This document shows positions 7,329 through 15,540 of a DNA stretch of 64,000 nucleotides, piece after piece. The stretch comes from Actinophytocola sp050699935. GTDB lineage: Bacteria > Actinomycetota > Actinomycetes > Mycobacteriales > Pseudonocardiaceae. Position 1 is the stretch's first letter; the number at the start of each line of letters is the position of its first letter. The notes under the pieces were generated by a model, which made no database searches, was not told the origin of the DNA, and was given only the letters and a program-made list of their open reading frames with translations. Location: positions 62,001-126,000 of the forward strand of contig NZ_JBOHGB010000005.1 of NCBI RefSeq assembly GCF_050699935.1, written 5' to 3'. The translations under genes and the position numbers were made by a program.

Positions 7329-9092
7329 ATGACCTCGCGAGAGGATGCGCGGGCAGCCGGTGCGGAGATCTCCGAACGGCTCGCCCACTGGCGTGACCAC
7401 ACCCTGCGGAAGTCCCAGGAGCGGCTGGGAGGCGAGGCGAACCGGGCGGTCGCCGAGCCGGCCACCCCGCTGCGCGTGAACGGGCACGACTACCTGCGCG
7501 ACGTCGGGCTGCCCGGCGAGTACCCGTTCACCTCGTGGCTCTACCCGACCCCGACGCCGTTCCACGGCGGTGGCGGCGCGACGGCCACCAGGGCGGGCCG
7601 CTACTCCGGCTACGGCACGTCCGAGGACTGCCGGGACTACTACCTCGAGGCGGCCCGGTCGGGGATGCGGGTCGGCGGTCCGAACGTCGCCTCCGACCTG
7701 CCCACCCAGCTGGGGTGGGACTCCGACAGTGACGAGGCCGCCGGTGAGGTGGGTCAGGTCGGCGTGGCGATCGACAGCCTCCGCGACTTCGAGAACATCT
7801 ACGCCGCGTTCGGCGATCCACCCGAGCTCGCGACGATCTCCAGCAACTGGACCATCAACGCCCCGGCCGCCGTGTATGTGGCGTTCTACTGCGCACTGGC
7901 GCGAAAGCACGACGTCCCGCTCGCCGCGCTGCGTTGCACGCCCCAGAACGACATCCTCAAGGAGTTCGTCGCGCGCGGCCTGTACATCTTCCCGGTCCGC
8001 GAGTCGCTGCGCCTGACGCGGGACGTCATCGACTTCACGGCGCGGCACATGCCGCGGTCGAACTCGATCAGCATCTGCGCCGAGCACATGCGCTACGCCG
8101 GTGCGTCCACTCCGGACTCGTTCGCCTTCGCCTTCGCCAACGCCAAGGAGTACGTGCGCCAGGGGATCGCGGTCGGGCTGGACCCGGACGACTTCGTCCG
8201 GCGGTTCACCTTCCGCGGCTTCGGTGACTCCACACTGGACTTCCTGCGCGGTATCGCGGCTCCGCGGGCGGCCAGGCGGATGTGGGCGCGGATCATGCGC
8301 GAGGAGTTCGGGGCCAAGTCCGACCGGGCATGCCTGCTTCGGGGTGGGGAGCACGCCTGGGGCAACGCCTACCTGCGGATGACCACCACGCGGCCGATCA
8401 ACAACATCGTGCGGGAGACCGTGGAGGCGATCATCCAGGCCACCGCCAGTGGCCAGCTCAGCGGCAGCTTTCCGTTCGACGAGCCGCTCGGCCTCGGGCA
8501 CAGCCGCGAGGCTCAGCAGGTTCGGCGCGACCTGGAGCGGATCCTGTTCCACGAAGCCAAGTTGGGCGCCACCCTGGACCCGTTCGCCGGCTCGTACGTG
8601 ATCGAGGCGCTGACCGACGAGATCGAGGCGGACACCCTCGACGCGCTGGAGCGGGTGGAGCAGCGCGGCGGGGCGATCGCCGCGGTGGAGTCCGGCTACT
8701 ACCGGGACAGGATCGCCTCGAACGCGTGGGACCAGCAGCGGGCGATGGAGGTCGGCGACGACGTCTGGGTCGGGGTGAACGCGTTCACCGGCGAGGACGA
8801 GCTCGACGTCGAGGTGAAGCTGACTCCCGAGTACCCGGGCGAGAAGCTGGCGAGCGCCGAGGAACGCCAGTGCGCCGCGTTGCGGGAGCTGCGCGCCGAG
8901 CGCGACGACGCGGCGGTGGCCGCCACGCTGCGGGCGCTCGAGAAGGCCGCCCGGGACGAGCGGCACAACGTCATGCCCGAGCTGATCGACTGCGCGCTCG
9001 CCTACGCCACCGTCGGCGAGATCTGCGACGTGCTGCGCGACTGCTTCGGCCTGGCCGACTCCGCCGTGCCGACCGGCACGGGCGCGCGATGA
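7329..9092 (+). CDS. Methylmalonyl-CoA-mutase-family large subunit (divergent B12-dependent acyl-CoA mutase)
   Basis: 587 aa covering the substrate-binding TIM barrel without the B12 domain. Conserved mutase landmarks are GEVGQVGVAIDSL, TINAPAAVYVAFYCALA, the QNDILKEFVARGLYIFP segment (active-site Gln), SISICAEHMRYAGA (active-site His) and DPFAGSYVIEALT. The substrate loop near residues 57-90 reads FTSWLYPTPTPFHGGG in place of the methylmalonyl-CoA mutase TRGxYPTMY, so another substrate is likely. ATG 7329 has ACGGAGG upstream. The B12-binding subunit is two genes down (9843-10265), with a crotonase in between, all overlapping. It probably rearranges a carbon skeleton made by the upstream enzymes. 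Confidence 0.88.
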   Translation: MTSREDARAAGAEISERLAHWRDHTLRKSQERLGGEANRAVAEPATPLRVNGHDYLRDVGLPGEYPFTSWLYPTPTPFHGGGGATATRAGRYSGYGTSEDCRDYYLEAARSGMRVGGPNVASDLPTQLGWDSDSDEAAGEVGQVGVAIDSLRDFENIYAAFGDPPELATISSNWTINAPAAVYVAFYCALARKHDVPLAALRCTPQNDILKEFVARGLYIFPVRESLRLTRDVIDFTARHMPRSNSISICAEHMRYAGASTPDSFAFAFANAKEYVRQGIAVGLDPDDFVRRFTFRGFGDSTLDFLRGIAAPRAARRMWARIMREEFGAKSDRACLLRGGEHAWGNAYLRMTTTRPINNIVRETVEAIIQATASGQLSGSFPFDEPLGLGHSREAQQVRRDLERILFHEAKLGATLDPFAGSYVIEALTDEIEADTLDALERVEQRGGAIAAVESGYYRDRIASNAWDQQRAMEVGDDVWVGVNAFTGEDELDVEVKLTPEYPGEKLASAEERQCAALRELRAERDDAAVAATLRALEKAARDERHNVMPELIDCALAYATVGEICDVLRDCFGLADSAVPTGTGAR

Positions 9093-9853
9093 CGGACGCC
9101 ACCGGCACGCCGCCGCTGGTGTGCGCGTTCGACGACGACCGGCTCGAGATCACCCTGAACCGGCCGGCGAAGCTGAACGCGCTCACCCCGGACATGCTCC
9201 GCACGCTCGCGGCGGTGCTGGATGACCCGAGGGTGGCCGACTGCCGGCTGGTGGTCCTGCGAGCGGCGGGGGAGCGGGCGTTCTCCGCCGGGTTCGACCT
9301 GACCGTCCTGCGCGAGCTGGGCACCAGCGCACACGAGGGTGACCCGCTGGGGGCCGCGGGCGCCGCGCTCGCCGGGTGCCCGGTGCCGACCGTCGCGGTG
9401 CTGCACGGCTACTGCTGGGGTGCCGCCGTCGAGCTCGTCGCATCCTGCGACCTGCGCATCGCCCGGGACGACGTGACGTTCGCCGTCCCGTCGCACCGGC
9501 TCGGCTCCGTGTACCGGCCGGCCGGGATCGACCTCGTGGCCCGGCGGTTCGGGTGGACCACCGCGGTGGAGCTGTTCCTGTTCGGACTCACCGTGCCGGT
9601 GGACACGGCCGTGAGCCGGGGAGTACTCGCGTGGGCCGGTCCCGCCGAGGAGGTCGACGGGTGGCTGGCGGAGACCCTGGACCGGTTGCGTCAGGCCGGC
9701 GAGTCGGCCGCGACCCACAAGCGGATCCTCACCCAGTGGCTCGATCGGGCGGAGGTTCCGGCCGAGCTGATGTCCAACTGGGAGCTGCTGCGCGCCGAGT
9801 CCGTGCGGCGCCGGACGATCCCAGCCGTCGGAGGAAGGCGTCATGGCTCATAG
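9089..9853 (+). CDS. Enoyl-CoA hydratase/isomerase (crotonase) family protein
   Basis: 254 aa. It shows LEITLNRPAKLNALTPDML at the N-terminus, the oxyanion segments ERAFSAGFDL and HGYCWGAAVELVASCDLRIA, where the first crotonase glutamate is kept (VELVA), and RLGSVYRPAG, where the second usual Glu (PE.xLG) is replaced by SHRLG. The start overlaps the mutase stop (ATGA) and the end overlaps the B12 subunit by 11 bp. The likely role is hydration, isomerisation or thioester hydrolysis on an acyl-CoA of the same pathway; the missing second Glu argues against classical enoyl-CoA hydratase chemistry. Confidence 0.88.
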   Translation: MTDATGTPPLVCAFDDDRLEITLNRPAKLNALTPDMLRTLAAVLDDPRVADCRLVVLRAAGERAFSAGFDLTVLRELGTSAHEGDPLGAAGAALAGCPVPTVAVLHGYCWGAAVELVASCDLRIARDDVTFAVPSHRLGSVYRPAGIDLVARRFGWTTAVELFLFGLTVPVDTAVSRGVLAWAGPAEEVDGWLAETLDRLRQAGESAATHKRILTQWLDRAEVPAELMSNWELLRAESVRRRTIPAVGGRRHGS

Positions 9854-10265
9854 CGGCACCCGTCAGGCGACCCGACCCATCAGGGTGGTCCTGACCAAGG
9901 CGGGCCTGGATGCCCACGAGCGGGGGATGCACGTGATCTCCCGAGGTCTGCGCGACCACGGCTTCGAGGTGATCGTCCTCGGCCTGCGGCAGAGCCCACG
10001 GGCCGTGGTGTCGACGGCCGTGATGGAGGACGCCGACGTGATCGGCGTGAGCAGCCTGGCCGGTGGGCACCTGACCTACCTGCGCGCGGTGATGGCGGAG
10101 ATGCGACGGCAGGAGTGCACCGCCGCGGTGGTGGTCGGCGGGGTCATCCCGCGACCGGACATCGCGGCACTCGAACAGCTCGGTGTCGCCGCCGTGTTCC
10201 CACCGGGCTCCCTGGTCCGCGACATCGTGACGAAACTGACCGAGCTCGGCCCCGCCCGTCCGTGA
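9843..10265 (+). CDS. Cobalamin-binding small subunit of the acyl-CoA mutase
   Basis: 140 aa, a stand-alone B12-binding domain. It begins RPIRVVLTKAGLDAHERG, containing the DxHxxG motif whose His coordinates cobalt, followed by GVSSLAGGHLTYL (the SxL motif) and VVVGGVIPRPD (the GG motif). Its length matches the small subunits of split mutases such as those acting on ethylmalonyl-, 2-hydroxyisobutyryl- or isobutyryl-CoA. It overlaps the crotonase by 11 bp and is the last gene of the operon. Confidence 0.92.
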   Translation: MAHSGTRQATRPIRVVLTKAGLDAHERGMHVISRGLRDHGFEVIVLGLRQSPRAVVSTAVMEDADVIGVSSLAGGHLTYLRAVMAEMRRQECTAAVVVGGVIPRPDIAALEQLGVAAVFPPGSLVRDIVTKLTELGPARP

Positions 10266-10364
10266 AGCTGGCAACGGCGACCGATGGTTGAAGTCTTGCC
10301 TAGAGCAAGGGTAATCGGGAAGATAATCACCGACTGACGCGCGCGCACGGTGAGGAGTGTTCCC

Positions 10365-10976
10365 ATGACCGCCCGCGGCAAGATCGTGACCGGCCTCGCT
10401 ATCGCATCGGCGGTCCTCACCGTCCCGGTGGCCGCCGCGGCGACCGGCGAGCACGACGCCGCCGCGGGGCACGAGGCGACCCAGGCCAGCTACGCCCTTC
10501 CCCTGCCGCACGACGCGCTGCCCCGCGACGAGTACGACGATCCCCATCACGACTACCCGTCGATCGACCTTCCGGTCCCCACCGGCACCGACGCCTACGC
10601 GGTGACCTCCGGGCAGGCGGTGGTGTTCACCGACAGCGGCTGCGGCAACGGCGTCGAACTGTCGGCCGACGACGGGGCCCTGTACACCTACTGCCACTTC
10701 GACAGCCACGCGATCTCCTCCGGGCCGGTCCAACCCGGACAACTCCTCGGCGCGACCGGCAACACCGGCAACTCGACCGGACCGCACCTGCACTTCCAGA
10801 TCAAGACCGACGGCGCCGCAGTGCTGCGGTGCCCGCAGAACATGCTGCTGGCGATCTACGACGGGCTGGCGCCTCCGCTGCCGACCGACCTGCCCACCTC
10901 GGGCTGCTCCACCCTGCGGTCGACGGCCGACAACCCGCGGCTCGACCACTTGTCCGAGCCGGCCTCCCAACACTGA
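10365..10976 (+). CDS. Secreted M23 family metallopeptidase
   Basis: 203 aa. The N-terminus MTARGKIVTGLAIASAVLTVPVAAAATG is a signal peptide. The peptidase core shows HHDYPSIDLPVPTGTDAYAV (first zinc motif, H and D), TYCHFD and the closing GPHLHFQ zinc motif. It should cut peptidoglycan cross-bridges or stems outside the membrane. ATG 10365 was preferred over GTG 10350 because GAGGAG lies 7-12 bp upstream and the signal peptide then starts properly. The 99-bp leader holds no riboswitch that I can recognise. It is a single gene facing a convergent pair. Confidence 0.88.
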   Translation: MTARGKIVTGLAIASAVLTVPVAAAATGEHDAAAGHEATQASYALPLPHDALPRDEYDDPHHDYPSIDLPVPTGTDAYAVTSGQAVVFTDSGCGNGVELSADDGALYTYCHFDSHAISSGPVQPGQLLGATGNTGNSTGPHLHFQIKTDGAAVLRCPQNMLLAIYDGLAPPLPTDLPTSGCSTLRSTADNPRLDHLSEPASQH

Positions 10977-11001
10977 CGACCGCGTAACACTGACGACCGA
11001 A

Positions 11002-11049
11002 CTGACGACCGCACCGGCGGCCGCCGCGATGGCCCGGCGCGGTCGTCAG
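11002..11049. terminator. Bidirectional hairpin between convergent genes
   Basis: CTGACGACCGC (11002-11012) pairs perfectly with GCGGTCGTCAG (11039-11049) over 11 bp, enclosing a GC-rich inner stem. It overlaps the stop codon of the minus-strand gene. CTGACGACC also occurs at 10971-10981 and 10989-10998 as short direct repeats. No T-run follows, as is common in actinomycetes. Confidence 0.65.
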
Positions 11050-11639
11050 CAGCCGACCGAAATCCGGCCGTCCGGACGCCCGGTCGAGCCGTCCAGGACG
11101 ATCTCGACCGGGCCGCGTCGGGACAGGTGCACGCGCAGCCCGTCCGCGCCGGTCCACTCCACGTCCGTCAGCGAGTCCTGGTCGGAGTTGACACAACCCA
11201 GGTCCCACTCGCGCGCGGTCAACCCACTCCCCGACCGCAGCCTCAGCTCCCAGGTCGGGTCGATGACGTTCGAGCCGCGGTAGAGCAGCAGTTCCCTGCC
11301 GGCGTCGGGGGAGCGGTGGCGGGAGATCTCCCGCAGGTCGTCACGCAGCGACGCGGCCAGCGCGCCGAGCGCGGCCCAGCCCACGGCGAACGCCACCAGC
11401 AGACCGGCGAGGACCCGCCGCCACACCGGGTGACGGACCGCCAGCCAGGACGCCAGTGCCAGCAGACCCAATGCCATGGTGCCGAACAGGAACGGCCGGT
11501 CGAGCCGGCCCAGCAGCACGAAACCGCCCGGCCGCGCGACGCCGAGCCCGGCCGCGACGATCAGCGACGCGGCCAGCACCACCGGCGTGACCCACCACCG
11601 GCTCCGCCGCCCGGTGCTGTCCGTCCCGCGCTCGGTCAC
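11046..11639 (-). CDS. Hypothetical membrane protein
   Basis: 197 aa, not recognised. It has two clear membrane segments (residues ~15-35 VVLAASLIVAAGLGVA and ~45-63 LFGTMALGLLALASWL), a third from ~72 to 92, then a soluble C-terminal domain of about 100 residues containing GSNVIDPTWELRLRS and a closing GxISVGC. The start GTG at 11639 overlaps the upstream lipoprotein stop (GTGA), so the two are translationally coupled. It is probably a cell-envelope protein paired with the lipoprotein. Confidence 0.75.
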   Translation of the reverse strand: MTERGTDSTGRRSRWWVTPVVLAASLIVAAGLGVARPGGFVLLGRLDRPFLFGTMALGLLALASWLAVRHPVWRRVLAGLLVAFAVGWAALGALAASLRDDLREISRHRSPDAGRELLLYRGSNVIDPTWELRLRSGSGLTAREWDLGCVNSDQDSLTDVEWTGADGLRVHLSRRGPVEIVLDGSTGRPDGRISVGC

Positions 11640-12136
11640 GGCGTTTCCGTTGTCGTGGTGGGAAGGGCTGGCGGTGCGGGCACGACGTCGGGGTCGATGA
11701 GGACGAGGTCGATGTCCCACCGGTCCTCGCACTCGGCCCGCCGCACGATCGCCTGACCCGCGGCGTACGACCCGGAGGTGAAGAAGACCTCCGCCTCGAA
11801 GCCCTCGTTGTCCATGCCGGCCGGGCGGTAGCCGGCGGCGGTCACCGCGTCCTGGATCAGCACCGTGACCTCGTCGAGCGGCTTGGCCGCGACCGCCCGC
11901 ACCGTGATGTGGCCTTCCGTGCTCACCACGCGCGTGACCGTGCCGATCCGGTCGAAGGACAGCCCGTCCGGCATGAGCGCGGTCTCCGCCGGGGGAGCGG
12001 GCCGCGGCGGCGAGCACGCGGCGTCCGCGTCGTCCCCTGACTCGGCCGAGCACCCCGCGAGAACGACCAGCAACGCCGTCGCCGCCACGCGCGCCGTCGA
12101 GCGCGGCGACGGTCGGCGGGTAGCACGTTCGACCAT
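11636..12136 (-). CDS. Hypothetical lipoprotein
   Basis: 166 aa. The N-terminus is a lipoprotein signal: Arg-rich n-region, VAATALLVVLAGC with the lipobox LAGC, then an acidic, Pro-rich linker. The mature domain (from ~55) shows DRIGTVTRVVSTEGHITVRA and DEVTVLIQDAVTAAGYRPAG. No characterised family is recognised. It is the first gene of a two-gene unit with the membrane protein downstream, which it overlaps by four bases. Confidence 0.78.
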   Translation of the reverse strand: MVERATRRPSPRSTARVAATALLVVLAGCSAESGDDADAACSPPRPAPPAETALMPDGLSFDRIGTVTRVVSTEGHITVRAVAAKPLDEVTVLIQDAVTAAGYRPAGMDNEGFEAEVFFTSGSYAAGQAIVRRAECEDRWDIDLVLIDPDVVPAPPALPTTTTETP

Positions 12137-12329
12137 GCGGACACTCTAGATACGCCGGTTACGCGCCGGCGCTCGAACAGCCGTCGCAAGACCGAAGATC
12201 CGGACTTCGCGGATGTTAAGGTGCGCCCCGCAGCGCGGCACGCCTGAAGGCCCGGTGCCACAAGGAGATCGCCGTCGCCGCGGAGGAGTGGGCGGCGATG
12301 GCGCGCCCCACTTGACCTTGGAGGCACGC

Positions 12330-14690
12330 GTGGCCTTACGCAGAGCAAGACATGTCCCGATCCTGGCCGCAACGGCCATCATGATCCTCCTGGGCGCCGG
12401 CGCCGCGTCCGTCACCGAACCGAAGGTCGACGGAACGAAGGCACCGAGCGCCCAGTCGTCTGTCACGGCGAATCCGGTGGGCGCCGAGGAGTGGATGTAC
12501 TGGCAGCGGGCCAATGCCGACGGCTCGATCCCGGACGCCGCCGTCACCGCGGCGATCTCGCAGTCCACGCAGATGGGTGTGTCGGCCATGGGCTCGCCGA
12601 GCACGGACCAGGTGTGGTCGGACCTCGGCCCGAGCAACATCGGCGGTCGCATCCGCGACGTCGCGGCCGACCCCACGACGCGGGACGTCGTCTACATCGC
12701 GACCGGCAGCGGCGGCCTGTGGCGTTCCGCTGACGGCGGCGCGAGCTTCGACTCCGTGTGGCCCGCGGCGTTTCCCCAGTCGATGGGTGCCGTCGCGGTC
12801 GACTCCCAGGGCGTCGTCTGGGCCGGCACCGGCGAGCCCGACCACGGCGGCGGCTCCGCGTACTACGGCAACGGCATCTACAAGTCCACCGACGGCGGCG
12901 CGACGTGGACCAACCTGGGTCTGCGCGACGGCGACACCATCGGGCAGATCGTCATCGACCCGCGGGACGACGACCGGGTGTTCGTCGCCGTCATGGGCGC
13001 ACTGCACGACACCGAGCCGACCCGTGGCCTGTTCATGACCGAGGACGGCGGGGCGAGCTGGACCCGCGTCATCGTCCCGGACAGCGCCTCCACCGGCGCG
13101 ATCGACGTGACCATCAACAAGTCCGACCCGGACATCATGCTCGCCACGACCTGGGACAAGATCCGGGACGAGAAGTCGCGCATCTACGGCAAGAAGTCCT
13201 TCCTCTACCGCTCCACCGACGGTGGTCGCACGTGGGCGAACATCCACGACGAGCCGCTCCCGCAGAGCGTCGACGTCGAGGGGCAGCCGGTCACCGCGAC
13301 CTACGTCGGCCGCATGGGGGTGGACTTCAGCGACAGCGACCCCAACCGCGCCTACCTCATCTCGAGCGCGGCCGGCGGCAACTTCAACGGCTTCTTCACG
13401 AGCACGGACGCCGGTGCGACCTGGACCCCGGTCGGTGCCACCTCGGGCGGCACCCTGCAGAACATCAGCGGCGGGTTCGCGTGGTGGTTCGGCCGCGTCT
13501 ACGTCGATCCGGTCGACCCGCGGCACGTCTTCGTCGCGGGCGTGAACCTCGCCGAGAGCCTCGACGGCGGTCTCACGTGGACGACGTCGCGGACCCTGCA
13601 CGCCGACCAGCACGGCCTCGAGTGGGACCCCTTCACGCCGCGCAAGGTGTTCATCGGCAACGACGGCGGCTTCTACTGGTCGACCGAGAACGGCGCCGCG
13701 CGCGGGCTGTGGGCCAAGACGCCGCACCTGCCCGTGACACAGTTCTACGCGATGGACGTCTCGGTCCAGGACGGCGCGCGGGTCAACGCCGGCTCCCAGG
13801 ACAACGGCTCGCTGAAGTCGTGGGCGGCCGACAACACCGTCAACGGTGACTGGTTCAACTTCGTCGGGGGCGACGGGATGATGAACCGCATCGACCCGTC
13901 GAACGACCGGAAGTACTACGGCTGCTCGCAGAACGGCGGCTGCCGCGGCTTCGTCGACGGGGCCGGCTTCACCATGCGGATCCCCGGCCAGCGCGTGAAC
14001 TGGGTGGCGCCGCTGGAGTTCTCCGCCGACCCGCGGATCCTGTTCGGCGGCAGCGAGACCGTCAACCGGATCGACACCGACCCCGGGCAGCGCCAGTGGG
14101 TGTCGATCAGCCCGGACCTCACCGAGGGCACCGAGCCCCGTGCCCCCGGCTTCGGGACCGTCACGGCGATCGGCTCCACGCCGGCCGACCCGAACCTGGT
14201 CTACGCCGGCACCGACAGCGGGCTGATGTGGGTCAGCCGCAACGCGATGGCCGCCCCGGACCAGGTGACCTGGCAGAAGCTGGAGAGCCCGGTCTTCCCG
14301 GGACGTTGGGTCACCCGGGTCACCGTCGACCCGCAGGACCCGAAGGTGGCGTGGGCCAGCTTCTCCGGCTGGCGCTCCGGTGACGGCTACCCGCACCTGG
14401 TGATGACCAGGGACGGCGGCCGGACGTGGTCCGACATCGTGGGCCGGCGCATCCCGCAGGCGCCGATCAACGACGTCATCCGCCACCCGGCCAAGAAGAA
14501 CTGGCTGTTCATCGCCACCGACGTCGGTGTCTTCCGCACGACCAACCTCGGGAAGACCTGGGTCAAGGTGGGGGCGAACCTGCCGCTGGTGCCGATCAAC
14601 GACATCGACCTGCCCAGTGGTAGCCAGACGTTGTACGCCGCGACCTACGGCCGTGGCGTCTGGACGACCTCGCTCGCCGACGCCGGCTGA
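12330..14690 (+). CDS. Secreted BNR/Asp-box repeat (sortilin-like beta-propeller) protein
   Basis: 786 aa. GTG 12330 follows TTGGAGG by 5 bp and gives a signal peptide, HVPILAATAIMILLGAGAAS. The mature protein is built of Asp-box repeats (SxDxGxTW): SADGGASF, STDGGATW, TEDGGASW, STDGGRTW, STDAGATW, SLDGGLTW and TRDGGRTW, spread along the whole length, as in multi-bladed VPS10/exo-sialidase-like propellers. Some members bind or cut xyloglucan or other glycans, but no catalytic residue can be assigned here. A sugar ABC transporter begins at or just before its stop, suggesting an extracellular glycan function. Confidence 0.82.
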   Translation: MALRRARHVPILAATAIMILLGAGAASVTEPKVDGTKAPSAQSSVTANPVGAEEWMYWQRANADGSIPDAAVTAAISQSTQMGVSAMGSPSTDQVWSDLGPSNIGGRIRDVAADPTTRDVVYIATGSGGLWRSADGGASFDSVWPAAFPQSMGAVAVDSQGVVWAGTGEPDHGGGSAYYGNGIYKSTDGGATWTNLGLRDGDTIGQIVIDPRDDDRVFVAVMGALHDTEPTRGLFMTEDGGASWTRVIVPDSASTGAIDVTINKSDPDIMLATTWDKIRDEKSRIYGKKSFLYRSTDGGRTWANIHDEPLPQSVDVEGQPVTATYVGRMGVDFSDSDPNRAYLISSAAGGNFNGFFTSTDAGATWTPVGATSGGTLQNISGGFAWWFGRVYVDPVDPRHVFVAGVNLAESLDGGLTWTTSRTLHADQHGLEWDPFTPRKVFIGNDGGFYWSTENGAARGLWAKTPHLPVTQFYAMDVSVQDGARVNAGSQDNGSLKSWAADNTVNGDWFNFVGGDGMMNRIDPSNDRKYYGCSQNGGCRGFVDGAGFTMRIPGQRVNWVAPLEFSADPRILFGGSETVNRIDTDPGQRQWVSISPDLTEGTEPRAPGFGTVTAIGSTPADPNLVYAGTDSGLMWVSRNAMAAPDQVTWQKLESPVFPGRWVTRVTVDPQDPKVAWASFSGWRSGDGYPHLVMTRDGGRTWSDIVGRRIPQAPINDVIRHPAKKNWLFIATDVGVFRTTNLGKTWVKVGANLPLVPINDIDLPSGSQTLYAATYGRGVWTTSLADAG

Positions 14691-15540
14691 GACGGGCGCG
14701 GCACTGGCACGGCCACACACCACCCCACCACCCCGACGGCCCACCTTCTGGTGGACCGTCGGGGTGGTCGCGTTGTCCGTCGTCTTCCTCGCGCCGCTCG
14801 TCGTCATGGTGCTGGGCTCGCTGCAACGCCCGCTGCAGCCGCCGCCGAACGGGCTCGACCTCTGGCCCGACCCCGTCGAGTGGGAGAACTACGCGACCGT
14901 GCCGCGGTTCATGCCGCTCGCTCGGCTGCTGCTGAACTCGCTGCTGCTCGTCGTCGTCGCGGTCCCGGTCACCGTCGTCGTCACGTCGATGGCCGGCCTC
15001 GCGATCGTCACCGCTCGCGGCCGGCTGCGCCGCTGGCTCGTCGGCGTCTCGGTGCTCATGCTGCTCGTGCCCGCCGCCGCGCTCTGGGTGCCGCGGGTCG
15101 TGCTGTTGCGCGGCGTCGGTCTCGCGGACACGCCGCTCACGGTCGCCCTGCTCGCGCTCGCCGGCACGACTCCGTTCTACGTGCTGCTGTTCGCGTTGGC
15201 GTACTCGCGCATCCCCGCGTCATTGCTCGAGGCCGCCACGCTCGAGGGTCTGAGCCCGTTCGCGGTGTGGCGCCGGATCGCGCTTCCGCTCGCCCGACCC
15301 GCGGCGGTCGCCGTCGCGGCGCTGTCCGGGCTGTACTACTGGTCCACGTTCATGGATCCGCTGACCCTCGTGTCGTCGCCGGGCAACTGGCCGGTGGCGC
15401 TGGGTCTGCGAAGCCTCAGTGAGATGGAGGTCGCACTGTATCCGATCTACCTCGCCGCCGCGGTCGTCGTGACCGCGCCCGCGCTGCTCGCGTTCGGCAT
15501 CGCCCAACGGTCCTTCTTCTCCTCGGTGGAGCGCACATGA
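14653..15540 (+). CDS. Carbohydrate ABC transporter permease (MalG-like)
   Basis: About 295 aa. It has six membrane segments beginning FWWTVGVVALSVVFLAPLVV and the EAA loop EAATLEGLSPFAVWRRIALPLARP that contacts the ATPase. There is no ATG in frame: GTG 14653 is the only start that keeps the whole first helix, but it overlaps the upstream gene by 38 bp; GTG 14764 would cut into that helix. The 5' end is therefore uncertain. The stop overlaps the start of the binding-protein gene. Confidence 0.8.
   Translation: MASGRPRSPTPAETGAALARPHTTPPPRRPTFWWTVGVVALSVVFLAPLVVMVLGSLQRPLQPPPNGLDLWPDPVEWENYATVPRFMPLARLLLNSLLLVVVAVPVTVVVTSMAGLAIVTARGRLRRWLVGVSVLMLLVPAAALWVPRVVLLRGVGLADTPLTVALLALAGTTPFYVLLFALAYSRIPASLLEAATLEGLSPFAVWRRIALPLARPAAVAVAALSGLYYWSTFMDPLTLVSSPGNWPVALGLRSLSEMEVALYPIYLAAAVVVTAPALLAFGIAQRSFFSSVERT

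Noticed and set aside
10266..10364. c-di-AMP (ydaO) riboswitch before the M23 peptidase
   Set aside because: Such riboswitches precede many actinobacterial cell-wall hydrolase genes, but the 99-bp leader is too short and lacks the conserved motifs.
12336..14807. Minus-strand frame of 823 codons opposite the BNR-repeat gene
   Set aside because: Composition is that of an antisense frame in GC-rich DNA; the plus strand has a signal peptide and repeated Asp-boxes.
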